Shown: in pieces, positions 11,762 to 23,164 of the stretch
Layout: each line of letters opens with the position of its first letter
Numbering within the stretch: the first letter of the stretch is position 1
Assembly: GCA_035610365.1 (NCBI GenBank)
Contig: CM069439.1
Span: 21,217,533-21,281,532 of the forward strand
DNA: 64,000 nucleotides
Origin: Aquatica leii
Taxonomy: Eukaryota > Arthropoda > Insecta > Coleoptera > Lampyridae
Direction: 5' to 3'
Translations under genes and position numbers: made by a program
The notes under the pieces: generated by a model
The model's database searches: none
The model's input: the letters and a program-made list of their open reading frames with translations, nothing else
Told to the model about the DNA's origin: nothing

Positions 11762-12529
11762 CTAGCTCAAAATTAAATGCCAAGAATTAAGCATTAATAA
11801 GACAATGGAATAAATAATTGTATGAACGTATTTACACTTTATTGTTATTACTTGTATTATGTACTATTTAAATTACATAAAGTTTTTTAATTGCTATTTA
11901 GATCTCGTCTTAAATTATATTAACATTTAGCTAGTACAGTTATTATTCTTCATCACTAGTTCACATTCAAGTTCATTTTGGCACCTTTTGTTTGATATTT
12001 TTTGGTTTTCTGTATCACTAGGGTCATTAACGTCACTCACACAGCTGATGTTTACACTTTGATTATTTAAACTTTGCCGATTAACATCTAAATTAGTTTT
12101 TTTATTCAAAACTTTTTTAGTTTATTTAACGCACGCCATCTTTAAACTCTAAGGTAAGAATCAGACATAATTATTTTTAGTAGCCTCGCCTCGTGATAAT
12201 TGCGGAGTAAACAAAAGAAATATATTTGAAGGTTTTTTCCTTCTAGTTAAAACGTACTAACATTCAATGACTGTATAACTGAATCTCGGAGATTTGATTC
12301 TTCACCTTTACTACTCTAGCAATGAGAAAAATCTTACATTTAACTAACAGATGATGTAAACAAGGATGGCGGCTGCGCTAAACGAAAATACCCGAATCTC
12401 GCCATACGTAACCGAACGGCTCAAGTTTTAATTCTACACTTTCGATATTATCATAACTCAACTTATTAACCAATTTTTTAAAATTTTTAACATTGAAAAA
12501 AAATTATTATTGCTATTTTCTTGGATAAT
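11762..12529. other. Spacer between two minisatellites
   Basis: Contains a minus-strand ORF of 60 codons (11927-12109) that is rich in Asn and Ser and matches nothing I know. There is also a locally GC-rich patch at 12360-12420 with an ATG followed by GCGGCTGCG. Neither is enough to call a gene. Confidence 0.35.
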
Positions 12530-13100
12530 CCAGCCTTGGCCAAGGCTGGGTCAACCAGTCTTGAACTAAGTTTGGGTCCCTATGGAATAGGAAGGCTGGG
12601 TTATCCAGGTTTGGGCCAAACTTGGATTTTCATGGAATGGCCAAGGATGGGTTATACAAGCTTGGGCCAAGCTTGGCTAATAATTTGCATGACCGAAGCT
12701 AGGTTAACCAGTCTTGGCCTAAGCTTGGGTTTCGATGGAATAGCCAAAGATGAGTTATGCAAGCTTGGGCCAAGCTTGGGTAAAAATTAGCATGGCCAAG
12801 GATGGGTCAACCAGTGTAGGACCAAGCTTGAGTCTCCATGGAATGGCCAAGGCTGGGTTATCCAGGCTTGGGCCAAACTTGGATTTTAATAGAATGGCCT
12901 AGGATGGGTTATCCAAGCTTGGGCCAAGCTTGGCTAATAATTTGCATGGCCGAAACTGGGTCAACCAGTCTAGGCCCAAGCGTGGGTCCTCATGGAATGG
13001 CCGAGGCTGAGCTACCCAGTCCTGGGCCAAGTCTGGGCCAATACAGGTACGCCAAACTTAGGTTTTCCAGTACTGGCCCAGGTCTGGCCCCGTTGTTTAA
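12530..13100 (+). repeat. Minisatellite with about 51-bp subunits in a 257-bp higher-order unit
   Basis: Degenerate subunits of the form GGCTGGGTTATCCAGGCTTG then GGCCAAACTTGGATTTT, followed by a TGGAATGGCC. The pair of segments starting at 12594 and 12851 is nearly the same, giving a higher-order period of 257 bp. Internal HindIII-like AAGCTT cores recur (GGGCCAAGCTTGG). ORFs reading through it are repeat artefacts. Confidence 0.88.
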
Positions 13101-13855
13101 TTCCTGTATGGACAGTTTTCTACAAGTTCCGGCTTTGAAAAGTTTTAGTTAAATCATGTAAAAAAATTGTTTTAACACAAATACATTTTCAAATAAAACG
13201 ATAAAGTTACAATTTTTTTTGTTTAAAAAATACACAGACAAATGTTATACATTTTTACATGTGTTTAAAGAAATTGATAAATGTTGTGTGTTGACATTTT
13301 CTTTTATAGTCTACAGCTCGTGTTTCTGACTCAGTTTGACTCAACAAACTCAACAAAAAAATTTGAATGTGTTTTATATAATTTATAACTTTGCTAAAAT
13401 TATTAACATTGGATATTTTTGTCACATGGCCTCTATCTTTTGTGTTTTCTTCTTCATGTTCTTGATGTGGTAAATCGGTGTGAAGTAATTGTATCGCGTA
13501 TCCGGTGTCTTACAAGCAATACTTTAGACAAGCCATTCAAAAACAATTTTATCATATTATCAAATAGACACGTCTTTCTTTGTTTTGATTGACTGCCACT
13601 GATTTTTAATTTATATTTTTTTTGTTTCATACACTTTAAAATATAAATTATTTATTAAAAAAAATTAAACAAAAGATCTTGTAACTACTTAAATACTTTT
13701 TTTTTAATAAGTTTCAATTCTCAATTGATATTTTACAGTAGGTTCAAGTAGGTATTTCTTAGCATTACTAATTAAATTGAATTAAAATTTGATACTAACT
13801 AGTAAAAAAACTCATTTTACATGTTTACCGTTTTTATTTGATTAAACATACAGTT
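13101..13855. other. AT-rich stretch, nothing recognised
   Basis: No convincing ORF, repeat partner or RNA was found. The sequence is AT-rich with several homopolymer runs. Confidence 0.4.
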
Positions 13856-13859
13856 GCTA

Positions 13860-14830
13860 ATAATAAGTATCATCTTTTTGATTGTCGATGTGATCTTGCA
13901 GACGTCTAGGCATTGATGCTACAAGAACAAGTAGGTAATCATCACTAATCGTCTTCCAAGTAGTTTCATTAGCGGCAATTAATTGTTTGCAATTTCTGGC
14001 TATAAAATTAAATTGCTGTTGTTTCCGAATAGTGCAAATAACTTGACCCCAAAGGTTGTTTTTCTATTAAAATCAAAGTTTTTTAGCTGGCCACGGTAAC
14101 AAGTCCAAAGTATTTTGTTGTACCCAGTTTTGCACCAACCTGGATGTATGTATAGGGGCATTATTACGAAATAAACAAAATGAATAATAACAATTGAAGA
14201 ACTATAGCTAGCTTATATTCTAAGTAACTGTTGGATTATTGTTCAACGTGCGTATTATAATAATAAAAAAACTATGGGAATTTTAAGTATTAATTCATCT
14301 GTTAAAAGATGCAATCGTTCTTCGGATACAAACTTTGGACAGAACCACGTTGTTTAAAATACCTAAGTAGCCTTCTGCATTAAAACGACCCTCAATCATC
14401 CAACAAACGTCTCGGCCATGGAAACTGACCCAATCTGATACATTTGCTCAAAAGTACCCGAAACACTTCATGGAGCTTGTTTCAAAAATCCAGCGGTTCG
14501 TTGACGTAAAGTCCTGCAAATTCCAGACGCCTTCTTTTATTGTCCTTGCTAATTTTTTTTATAGCTGCTTGATACTTTTTTATTATATTCTCTTTCAGTC
14601 TTGCCATTGCGACTCGCATTTCAAAAATTAGAAGTGGGCATATTGGAAAGTTATAAAAGGATTTTGAGTAGCCGCTAACACCGCATTCTAGGCCGCTGTA
14701 GACACTCTTTGTCTGGCACTCTTTATGGTCTTGTTTATTGTGTGTTTGGGATACTACTTAACTCGAATACGTCTTACAGTAGTCCGTAAGACTCCACGAC
14801 AGCTTTGCGATGAGTTGAGCTTTTAAATTA
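13860..14830 (-). pseudogene. Tc1-type transposase (dead), copy 1
   Basis: Reading the minus strand, RRRLEFAGLYVNEPLD is visible near 14500-14550. Near 14085-14165 the catalytic block reads NNAPIHTSRLVQNW, then DLLPW. NLWGQVI follows near 14030-14065. In Tc1 transposases these are the region before the second aspartate, the DNAPIHTS block and the NPIENLW block. The first D of DNAP is replaced by N, and several stops and shifts break the frame, so the gene is inactive. It belongs to a longer repeat whose second copy is at 21400-22885. Confidence 0.82.
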
Positions 14831-16460
14831 ACACTCGTAACATTATCAACAACAAGTAACTTTCTATTTACTAACCCCACATAAAATCGTCAACCAACCA
14901 AGCACTTAACACTAATAGAATGTCAATTTATTGTATTACTTCCGCTATGCTCGATTCCTCGATGGAAGAAAAGCATGCACGAAACGAAACATCCACTAGC
15001 TGTTATTAAAGATTAAAGAAGCTCATAAATAATGCAGCGAGCACTTTATCAGGATCGCTGGTAGCACGAAAGGTTGCCACAAAAATAGATTAAAGTGGTT
15101 TTGCATGGTCTTCCTAAGCGAAGAATTCGAAATTAGTTACTGTAATGCATAGAGAAGGAAACATAATATTTACCAAATAATTATTTATAATTATTCAGCC
15201 GAAGGAACAAAGAAATTGATGCGTAAATTCAAGATCGATACGTAAATTTGATATCAAATTCCATTAAATATTTTAACTAGATTACAAAAAATGTACTACA
15301 AAAAAGAAAGAAAGATCTCATAATTAAACACCGAAACAAAAACAGTGCAATCTAATTCCTTTGTCTTAAGTGAACAAAGAGAACATGCATCAACTAAAGC
15401 TCTCAAAATTAATTTAAACTGCAATTTCAAATAACATTTAATTATTTTGAATTTAAATATATAAAATAAATTCATACCGACAATCGTAATAGCACTTATA
15501 CTTATTATTATTTTTTACACACCTGTAACTTTTCTTTATTCTTTTTTTTCTTTCAAGATCAAAAGAATAAAACTATCTCGCTTAATTACGAGTTTCCCCA
15601 ACTTTTTCTCGCAAGCGCTAACTTCCCTTTCGTCTCCATGCCTAAGACACATTTGCTAGACAAATAACTATGCAGGCAACCAAGAATGCTTGTAAAATTT
15701 AAACTTGAATAGCGACATACTACAAACTGAAAACTACAATTACTCTTAGAATAATTAAAGATGGCAATAATTCACATTTACTATTCACATATAGTAAATA
15801 ATAGATCGACCAATTAAAACTTTAAGACCATGACAACGACTTAAAAACTAAAAATAGTAAATAAATATAAAAGTAAAATACTTTGTTTATAATTCACATT
15901 CCTGAAAATTACAATAAGAAGGATTATTTATCGTATTATAGTAAAGCAAGATATAGGTTACTAGGGAAATACAATTTTTTTTATTATCATAATAGTGATG
16001 GTGCCTCTCTTATCCCTAAAGAAACGTAACGTGCAAATGCAATGACACATTAAGTTTGATTTATTTATTACGAAGATTATACGCTTTTATATCTATACGT
16101 ATTAACAACATATAAATAATTACAGTAGTGTAGCAAAAAGAAAATTTATTGTATTAACGCTTTTCTAACCATTAATTGACAAACAATGGAATAAATAGAT
16201 AAGCGTTGCAATCAATTTTATTTTTACACGAAAATATTTTGTATAAATATAAAATGCTGTTTACTGTTCCAAATCATTCTAAAATAAAAATATATTGATG
16301 TTTTAATTTTTGCGGATAAACAGTTTGCTAATTTGAATTTCTTGAATAACATTTCGATTATAACATTCGCTAACAAGCCTAGTTTACACCGCAAACTATT
16401 TCAATCGAACTAACTAAGGTGTTCCGTTTTTTGTTTAGTTGAGTATACTTACAGGTAAAA
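14290..16460 (-). repeat. Tc1-containing repeat Z, copy 1
   Basis: This block matches 21400-22885 in the same orientation. Besides the transposase part it shares a non-coding segment (AATTAAAGATGGCAATAATTC near 15753, then a GACTTAAAAACTAAAAATAG landmark near 15838). It ends with CGCTAACAAGCCTAGTTTAC near 16368. About 800 bp (14880-15700) are present only in this copy. Strand follows the transposase. Confidence 0.7.
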
Positions 16461-19400
16461 ATTCTGTCGGATTGTCTAGGGATTAGGTTTAAGTTTATAT
16501 ATACTTTCTGCAAGGGTTATCATAATACGGAAACTTTAATCATTGAAGTACCACTAGTTTCTAACTTTTTGATCATCTCCGACGGTTTGGATAAATGTGC
16601 TCTCACGTAGTTTAATTTGTGTACAGCTTCCTGCGTTGATTTGATGCAGACGTAAAAATCTTTATCAAAAGAAGATATAAATATAAAGTAAAGCATTGTT
16701 TAACCATGCTTCCTATCTAGCTAGGACAGGTTGTGATGGAATAAATCACATGGGTGCTTTAAGAAACACTTCTTTACCGTTGTGATCAACTTCTAGGGAC
16801 ATATTTTGCATGTGTTTTGCAAACCCGTGCAGACTATTAGTCAAACATGTAAAGTATAACATGGATGGATAAAAAACGTAACGCAGGCGCTGTTTTCAAC
16901 ATATAAAGAGCTATGAAAAAGTTTGATTACATGATTATCATTTCTTATCATTTCAAGATGCTTGGAGATTTTACAAGTAGGTCAAAAACAATTATTGGTT
17001 TTACGAGTTTTAGGTAAACCGTAAAGTAAAAATATTTAATTTTTTTTATTAGGAGTGTTGTATCGGCCTTATTAATTAAGCCTTCGAATTTCTTCTGCAA
17101 GAAAATAAGAAGCTGCTAATATAGAAGCTTTTTCAGTTAAAATTTTTAGACAAAGACAACAATACTGAGTTTCACTTTTCTATTGACACGACGTTTAAAA
17201 AGTATAATTTTGTTTAATCGTTAGAGATGAGTAGTTACAACTAACTGAAAAAAAATTACATACGTTTTCTACATAACCAAAAGCTTGTCCAAATTAATAT
17301 TATTGAAGCGGATTTAGATTTTATGTGATGACGTAACATGAAATATGAGTCTTACATCAAACTAAAAAAAGCTAAACTATAAAGCAAATTACCAGTTTAA
17401 TGAATAGAACTATTTTTTGTTTTCTTTTCTTTTCCGTAAAGAATAGTTATAATAGAAATCAAGTTATTACGGGTTACATAATTACCATAATTTTCAGATT
17501 CAGATAAATTCTGTCTATCAACTGAGGTTTCGCGACACATTGCGGTGGATACCTTCAGAGTTTATAACAAACTAATTGATAGCACTTTGAGAATTCGTTT
17601 TTATTGACCGATTTGCAAACACTTTTTTATCATTTTATTGAGAGACATTAGCCAAAATCTTAGTATTCTTAAATAAAGTTTTACGATTGCTTGCTTTTAT
17701 TTTGTATAATTTGGAATGGGTTTATTTACTAATAAATAATTTTTTTTTTGGTTTTGAAAGTTAGGGTTAGTTTTTTTTCTCAGACTAATTAAATTAGAGT
17801 ACATTTTTTAAAAGATGACTATTTGCAGTTTGATTTTTGCATTCATTTTTTATATTTACAAATTATGAAAGTAACAATTAGTTATTGGTAAAATTGTCTT
17901 ATTGCTACTACAATAATTTTGGTTTTAATTATTGAAGGCAGCTACTACAAGTCTTTTTCTGTTGATCGAGAACAAATTCTTGCTCTAAGACCCAATATTC
18001 TCGTAGAAGTTTTGGAAATTATATTACAAAATTGTATTGGTAAAAAGTCACAATTATAAATTAGCTCATTATTATAAATCGAGGTTGTACGCGTGTAAAT
18101 TAATTAATTTTGTGAATATTTACAAAAACAAGCCAAGAAGCATTTCTAGCAAATTAACAAATTTAGAATATTGTAAAAATTAAGTATTCAAGGAACTACC
18201 AGTATTATTCGCGATTGCCTTTTATGTCATCTTTGCACTAAAAAAGTAGGTTACATTTAACATAAAATTTAAGGCATTATTTATACTTGAAATCGTTTTA
18301 ATTGTGAAAACGATTTACTTTATAGTTATGGTTTTATTACTTTCTTAGTATTTGAAAAGAATTTTTATATGAAAACTTTTTGACATTAATTTTTCTTGCT
18401 TGGATAAAAGAAGAATTGACAGCAAATCGATAAATATATAAATTAAGATAAAATCTAGATTCAGCTACTAAATACCATAAAAACTAATTATTTTAAGTAT
18501 TCCGTACTAAATCATTCATGATATAATTAAACATATTTACGTTCACGCTTGATTTATAATAAAAGTTAAAACTAAAACCAGATCTTAATCGATTCTAACA
18601 TGATTTATATTTTAATTGCATAAAAAGTAAAGTGAAATATTTTATCGTAGGAATGAAACCACAAAAAACAACAAAACAATATATTTTTTATGTTCAACAT
18701 ATATGCTATAAAATTTTAAATTTATTGATTTCAATTTACTTACACACAATTTGTTTTTTTCAGTTTCTTCTCTAAACAAATAACTTTTTGTTAATTGAAA
18801 AGCGTATCAATATGGTTTTTAAATACAATAGGGAAAATCGATAAAATCAATTATAAATTTTGTTTTAATTAACTTTTTTTTAACGTTTAATTGTTGTACT
18901 ATAAATTATGAATTCACGACGTCTATACCTTAGTGAGTTTTAAAATAAATTTTCCAAGAAATTAATTTAGGTATTATATTAGATTATAATTGATAAAGAA
19001 TGAAGTAAATATATACTTATTTATGTATTTAGGTGTTTTTTTAGATACTTTCTATATAACTTAAATTTAAATTGTTTTTTAATAACTTGTGAAAACATTC
19101 CGTTTATTTGCATGCAACATCTAGTTCATTGTCACTTTTTTATGTACAATTTAAAATTATCTCGCTTTTTTATAATGAAATACTCTATCTGATACCAAAA
19201 TAGACGAATTGAATTGTACAGTCATACTATTTAAAATTAGCTGTTTTTCCAATTTATAGTTTTTCGTTTAAAGTTTATAATTATATAACAAAAAAATATT
19301 ATTGTGACAAAATTGTTTAAGTTTTCTGATTTAGACACGATTTCTTTATTGAAGGCTTATTTTAATCAGCTTTGACTGTATATAAGATTTAGATATAACA

Positions 19401-20848
19401 ATAAAAATAAACTAATTTTATTAAAAAATTACACAGTAGAAAAAAAGTTTGTTTGAAAATTACTTTATTTACCAAATCAAAACTTTTTTAAATAAATGTT
19501 AAAGTAAAAAAATATAAGTCGCTTGGATATGCAAAACATTTGTTAAATTTGTTAAGCTTATTTCTTCTGCACTTATTTTGGAATAAAATTGTTGTGATTC
19601 TATTGTTAGATCTGGTACAATTTTCAAACTATAAACGTAAATTAACAATACTGACTTTACAAGATATTTTAGTTTTTTGATTAAGTCAAAACTAACAATT
19701 AGAAATGTCAAATTTGATACGTTTCTAGATAATGTGAAATAAAAATTAATTACTAAATCAATTAAATTAAAAAACTGTGAACATGCAACTAGAATCTCAA
19801 CGCGCACTTATTCAGGTACTACTTTTTTAACCGTGCACGCACATCAATACATTGACTATGGAACAGACCAATACGTGTTTAACGTATGTCGCTTTAGAAA
19901 CGGTAGCTGGTAAAATATTACAATACAAAGGTATAAACTACTTCTATATGGTATACCATTTCTGTTGAACTGAACAAATTTGGGTTTAATATTCTTAGCA
20001 ATTTCACAGGTTTTAATTCACACTATCAACTTTTGCAGTTTTATTAAAGGTTTAGTAACCATAGAATCTAATTCCTAGTTCTTTTTGTTACACTTTTTAT
20101 AGGTTTTGTCTAATCAACACTCTATATCTTTAGTTGATTTGGTTTTGTCTTATCATCACCCTTGATCAGAAATGTTTATTAGTTCACTGCGCTTTTAGCT
20201 GCATATCTAAAAATATAAACTTGAAACATTTCCGTCTTACTAAAACTTTTATGAAAGTTGTTTATATAAACTAAGATGCGTAAGTAATTGATTGTCATCT
20301 ACGTCTAGGTTTCCAAGCACATAACATTTTTACTTTTGATTGCAATACTTCTATTTTCAGTTTATAAGTTAAAAATAGCATAAAACTTGGGACTTTTACT
20401 TAACACTAACTTTTAACAGTAATCTCAAACTATATCTTTAAAAAAGTCTAAACTTTATAGTCAAGTAAAGCAGATGAACAAAAACAAGATGCTAAAAATA
20501 AATGTGAATTCTGTGTGAAAGCAGAAAGAGAGAGAGATTCAAAACATCATTGAAAAAAAATATAAAAAAAGTTATGAGCAAGAGAAATCTTGAAAAAAAA
20601 ATTGTTATGACGGAAAAAGATACAGGAAAAGTGTATTGGAGAGCGCAATCAGATACTATGAAACCAATATATGATAATGACGGCGGACAAGTTACTTTGT
20701 GCATAAAGCACTGTCATTTTAGTAAATTTATTCAGACGTAGTAGTAAAACTGAGTAAGTTTTTATCCAATACTTTTGTTGTAAAATTGAGTCAGATTAAA
20801 AGTTCCGATGTCATAAGGTTGGTTGTTCCTCGTAACAACTTACTCTGA
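16461..20848. other. 4.4-kb AT-rich stretch with no recognised gene
   Basis: No ORF here has a recognisable domain. The minus-strand ORF at 19499-19807 (102 codons) is Leu/Ile/Phe/Ser-rich and looks like chance. The plus-strand ORF at 20550-20741 (KDTGKVYWRAQSD...) has no ATG start and no family I recognise. A fragment near 16840-16890 resembles 2982-3035. Otherwise unannotated. Confidence 0.4.
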
Positions 20849-20856
20849 TTAAAATG

Positions 20857-21026
20857 TTTTTGGAACCCCATTCTGTGGTAAAAATACCACGTATGATAAT
20901 ATAGAAAACTATAAATTAGTACGGAGGGTAGAAAAGTTGTCATTAGATTTAATGACAGCAAAAGTCAATGATCTATTGACAAGTGACGCTGTCAAAATCC
21001 CAACTAGAAAATAGGTAAGGAACAAT
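20857..21026 (-). repeat. Retrozyme-like direct repeat, left copy
   Basis: 170 bp nearly identical to 21187-21356, with an offset of exactly 330 bp. Shared text includes CTGTGGTAAAAATACCACG, ACGGAGGGTAGAAAAGTTG, and a hairpin made of TGACAGC...GCTGTCA enclosing GTCAAT...ATTGAC. Only a few substitutions separate the copies. The segment between the copies carries a hammerhead ribozyme on the minus strand. Confidence 0.93.
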
Positions 21027-21057
21027 GTCAGTATAATTGTGAAAAACAACATCAGAA

Positions 21058-21101
21058 CTAGCGGACAGCTGTTTCGTTCTTTGTGAACTCATCAGCGCTA
21101 G
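21058..21101 (-). ncRNA. Type I hammerhead self-cleaving ribozyme
   Basis: All conserved elements are present on the minus strand in order. Stem I is CUAGCG (21101-21096) pairing with CGCUAG (21063-21058), 6 bp perfect. The core CUGAUGA is at 21095-21089. Stem II is GUUC/GAAC (21088-21085 with 21079-21076) with loop ACAAA. GAAA is at 21075-21072. A minimal stem III of A-U and C-G closes an AGCU loop, and the cleavage triplet is GUC at 21066-21064. Predicted cleavage lies between 21064 and 21063. The tiny stem III and the palindromic CAGCUG are typical of hammerheads in metazoan retrozymes and Penelope-like elements, which often act as dimers. The ribozyme sits between two 170-bp direct repeats, so one repeat unit would be 330 nt. 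No protein is encoded. Confidence 0.93.
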
Positions 21102-21186
21102 AATACACCGATGTGTTACCAGAACTATACTAACAAACAACCGTACTCTTTTATGTTGTGTAGACATTACCAACATATTTAAAAAG

Positions 21187-21356
21187 TTTTTGCAACGCCA
21201 TCCTGTGGTAAAAATACCACGTATGATAATATAGAAAACTATAAATTAGTACGGAGGGTAGAAAAGTTGTCATTGGATTTAATGACAGCGAAAGTCAATG
21301 ATCTATTGACAAGTGACGCTGTCAAAATCCCAACTATAAAATAGGTTAGGAACAAT
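21187..21356 (-). repeat. Retrozyme-like direct repeat, right copy
   Basis: Second copy of the 170-bp repeat, offset 330 bp from the first. It is followed at once by an inverted copy of its own inner segment: 21261-21283 (GAAAAGTTGTCATTG...) pairs with 21355-21377 with one mismatch. The inner TGACAGC...GCTGTCA hairpin is nested inside it. No second ribozyme core follows, so the array stops after about 1.5 units. Confidence 0.93.
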
Positions 21357-21399
21357 TAAATTCAATGACAACTTTTCTTTCTTTAACCATTAAGGAAGC

Positions 21400-22080
21400 T
21401 CACTTGTTGAAAAATACAATTGTTCTTTGGGTACAAATTTGGGACAGTAAACTGCATAACGTGGTTCAAAAGTAACTTTTTGTATTAAGATCTCAATCAC
21501 CCAACTAACGCCTGATCTATAATAACTCACTTAACTCCATACATTTACGAAAAAGTGTCCGCTACACTTTTTAGAACTTGTGTAATTAATTCCATAATGA
21601 CTTCTTTTATACGTGCGCTATTTAAACTTTTAAAAGTTGCTATAAAAAACACGATTTCAATCTAGCGGTTCATTGACGTAACGTTTTGCAAATTTTAAAC
21701 GTCTTCTTTTATTGTCCTCGCTAAGAATTTTTTTATAACTACTTGCTACTTTGTTATTCTAGCCTTTTTCAGTCTTGCCCGTGCGGTTAACTGAGATCCT
21801 GTAAATTCGACGTCGGCCAAAGCATTTCGAAAAGTAAAAAAATTTGGGTAACATATGTTACTAACGCCATGTTCTGTACCACCGTAGACACTCTTTGTTT
21901 CACATTCCCGATGGTCTTGTTTATCGTGTGCTAGCGACACCACTTAACTCAGATAGGTCCAACAGTAGTCCGTGAAAACAAACATTGGAGCATTGTTCGA
22001 ACAGTAAGACTGCGCGCTAACTCCGCGATGATTTCAAGCTTCAACTCAACACTAGTATGTGCAAGCATTATCAACAACAA
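21400..22080 (-). pseudogene. Tc1-type transposase N-terminal half (dead), copy 2
   Basis: On the minus strand, the ORF 21943-21746 contains HDKQDHRECETKSVYGGTEH, which is the same protein as in copy 1 (HNKQDHKECQTKSVYSG). It is followed after a shift by NKRRRLKFAKRYVNEPLD near 21660-21720. The C-terminal catalytic part (DNAP and NLW blocks) is missing here. It is a decayed sibling of the 13860-14830 pseudogene. Confidence 0.75.
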
Positions 22081-22885
22081 ATACCTTTCTAGAAAAACTT
22101 AATATTTCTACTAAATCATAAATTAAATTAAAAACTACAAATACTCTTACAATAATTAAGAGTGGCGATTATTCAAATTTATAATTTACATATAATAAAA
22201 AATAAAAAAAAAACCAATTAAAATCTTGAGACTATAAGAACGACTTAAAAACTAAAAATAGTAAATGAATATAAAGATAAAATACTTAATTGTTTTTAAT
22301 TGAAATTTCAAAAAAAAATACAATAAAAGCAATTATTTATCGTATTATAGTAAAGCAGGATATGGGTTACAAGGAAAATACGAATTTGTTTATCATACTA
22401 GTGATAGTGCTTCTCCCACTCCTAAAAAATGTAAAGTAAAGCTTGATTTATTTATTCTTAAGAAGAGTATACACGTTTAAATCCATATGTTTTATTTTTG
22501 TACTACTGTCGCAAAAAGAAAATTGATTGTATTAACGTTATTTAAAAAGGCGGTTAAACTAAAAAAATGCAGAAATAAGCGAAAGGCTCAAACACGCATT
22601 GACGAACAAAAGAATAAATAGTTTAGCGTCGCAATCAATTTTTTTAGAAACGAAAATATTTTGTATAAAAATAGAATGCAGGGAATATTTATATTTTAAA
22701 TAATTGGGCTTTCTAGTATTGTCAAGGTTTATTATTTGTTTAATTTGAATTTTTTGAATAGAATCACGAAAGGCTGCAAATAATTGCCGATCGTTTTCGC
22801 TAACAAGCCTAGTTTACACCGCTAACTATTTCATTCAAACCAAGGTGTCCCGTTTTTTTGTTTATTTGAGTGTACCTACAGACTA
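21400..22885 (-). repeat. Tc1-containing repeat Z, copy 2
   Basis: Colinear with 14290-16460, with an internal gap. It includes GACTTAAAAACTAAAAATAG near 22243, ATTATTTATCGTATTATAGTAAAGC near 22331 (also near 15925) and the end block CGCTAACAAGCCTAGTTTAC near 22798. Confidence 0.7.
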
Positions 22886-23160
22886 TTACCTTGCTTGTTC
22901 TTTTGTTACTGACTGGTTATGTTCTAAACTTAATTCTTTTTCTGAAAACTGCATACAATGAGGAGTTCCAGCTAAAGTTCTTCAACATTCCAGTATCAAC
23001 GTAAAATGATAATGTTTAGCTCTAGCCTTCTATTATTGAGAACTCAAACTGCAAAAAGCCTAGACCAGTATTTAAGCAGGACAACAATTTTAATATATGC
23101 GTCTGGCTAAAAAAGTATATTGTTATAATAAAAGAAAAAATGGAAAAGGACAAAAAATAA
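22886..23160. other. Short unassigned spacer
   Basis: No gene or repeat partner noticed. Confidence 0.35.
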
Positions 23161-23164
23161 GTTA

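Noticed and set aside
11507..11790. Repetitive ORFs on both strands (LGHAQLPD, GPCSVARP repeats)
   Set aside because: The 24-bp period is a multiple of three, so frames stay open by construction; no start context or flanking gene.
11927..12109. 60-codon minus-strand ORF rich in Asn/Ser
   Set aside because: Not recognised; no supporting neighbours; could be chance.
12360..12430. GC-rich patch with ATGGCGGCTGCG, considered as a first exon with promoter
   Set aside because: The frame closes after about 20 codons, no splice donor is convincing and no downstream exon could be linked.
12521..13152. ORFs of 89 and 104 codons
   Set aside because: They translate the 51/257-bp minisatellite; no conserved protein features.
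19499..19807. 102-codon minus-strand ORF
   Set aside because: Low-complexity hydrophobic composition, no family resemblance, in AT-rich DNA where chance ORFs occur.
20550..20741. ORF with KDTGKVYWRAQSD
   Set aside because: No ATG start, short, Lys-rich, not recognised; overlaps an equally long antisense ORF.
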